Shown here: positions 5,778 to 6,097 of the stretch, piece after piece
Layout: each line of letters opens with the position of its first letter
How positions within the stretch are numbered: the first letter of the stretch is position 1
Assembly: GCA_001871755.1 (NCBI GenBank)
Contig: MNXL01000358.1
Span: 1 to 6,097 of the forward strand
Direction: 5' to 3'
DNA from: Anaerolineae bacterium CG2_30_64_16
Lineage (GTDB): Bacteria; Chloroflexota; Anaerolineae; CG2-30-64-16
DNA length: 6,097 nt
Position numbers and translations under genes: made by a program
The notes under the pieces: generated by a model
The model's database searches: none
Told to the model about the DNA's origin: nothing
The model's input: only the letters and a program-made list of their open reading frames with translations

Positions 5778-6097
5778 TTACTGACCCGGCAAGACACCCT
5801 TGCTCACCCCCACCATCGCCTGCAAATCGGCCTCGGCCCGGCCGATCTTCGCCAGGTACACCCGCAGTTGGGACTCGAACGAGGAGGTCGGCCGGCTGGC
5901 CTTATACCCCGCCATCATCTGCGCCAGCCAATCCACCATCACCGCCCGATCGGGCTCCCGGTAGCGGCCCTCGAAGCAGATCTGTGCCAGCGGCAGCTTC
6001 GGCGGCATGGGTGGCCGCGGTCCCTTGGGATAGCCGAAGACGATCGTCATCAGCGGGAACACACCGTCCGGCAGCGCCAACTGCTCCTTGAGATAGC
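5778..6097 (-). pseudogene. Partial mirror copy of the nitroreductase gene (C-terminal part)
   Basis: Read on the - strand, this encodes residues 166-270 of the nitroreductase at 4584-5396, ending in the same TAA (5778-5780), and is open at the window edge. Two bases differ: 6021 changes a GGG glycine codon to GGA silently, and 6010 changes leucine 194 (CTC) to proline (CCC). There is no start codon of its own in the window; a TTG inside the frame is a normal Leu codon of the parent. It is either the inverted arm of an assembly fold-back carrying a second allele, or part of a real inverted second copy that continues beyond the window. I would not count it as a separate gene without read support. 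Confidence 0.7.

Larger units (their letters stand above)
5077..6097. repeat. Near-perfect 510-bp inverted repeat around base 5587
   Basis: Each base at position p from 5077 to 5586 is complementary to position 11174 minus p, except the pairs 5153/6021 and 5164/6010. That is 508 of 510 matches around a one-base centre, C5587. The left arm holds the last third of the nitroreductase gene and its 190-nt downstream region; the right arm is the mirror of these and runs to the last base of the window. ORFs in both directions across the centre are mirror products and not genes. The likely cause is an assembly fold-back at a palindromic hairpin repeat; a real inverted duplication cannot be excluded from sequence alone. 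Confidence 0.97.

Noticed and set aside
5377..5797. Pairs of near-identical ORFs on both strands across the palindrome centre
   Set aside because: They exist only because the sequence is its own reverse complement. They cross non-coding DNA and would vanish if the fold-back is an artefact.
5077..6097. Insertion sequence or transposon with long terminal inverted repeats
   Set aside because: There is no transposase or cargo between the arms. The spacer is one base and the arms contain part of an ordinary host gene.

Overview
The window is GC-rich bacterial DNA (by eye above 60% GC) with four complete, recognisable genes and one small membrane-protein gene, all on the + strand. No rRNA, tRNA, CRISPR array or transposase is visible. 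The 7-bp and 8-bp tandem repeats and the dispersed hairpin repeat between genes fit an environmental Chloroflexota (Anaerolineae-like) genome. That placement is a guess from repeat style and gene content, not from a marker gene.

Layout. Positions 1-47 hold a truncated copy of a dispersed hairpin repeat. A 7-bp tandem array (TGCCATC/TGCCATT, about 19 units) at 138-270 forms the leader of recJ (285-2015), which encodes the single-strand-specific 5'-3' exonuclease of DNA repair and recombination. A two-helix membrane protein of unknown function (2022-2270) follows after 6 nt. Its stop overlaps the start of a HAD-IIA (NagD-like) phosphatase (2263-3081). These three look like one co-transcribed, translationally linked unit. 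A 154-nt gap with two perfect hairpins leads to a radical SAM enzyme (3236-4450), which has a strong Shine-Dalgarno and a separate C-terminal cysteine cluster. Its stop codon lies in an 8-bp tandem repeat, followed by a second hairpin-repeat copy. Then comes a nitroreductase-family flavoprotein (4584-5396). The last two genes may form a redox-enzyme pair; their substrate cannot be read from the sequence.

From 5077 to the window end the DNA is a near-perfect inverted repeat: two 510-bp arms around the single base 5587, with only two mismatches. Everything after 5587 is a mirror image of the end of the nitroreductase gene and its downstream region. The turning point lies one base after a hairpin-repeat copy, and the window also begins inside a copy of that repeat. 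The simplest reading is an assembly fold-back at a palindromic repeat; a real inverted duplication is the alternative. Non-redundant sequence probably ends near 5587.

The most notable structural observation is the hairpin family. The copies at 4476-4499 and 5562-5586 share a 10-bp stem, a one-base bulge at the same place and homologous 5' flank, but have different loops and compensating stem changes. I see no convincing new defence or biosynthetic system.
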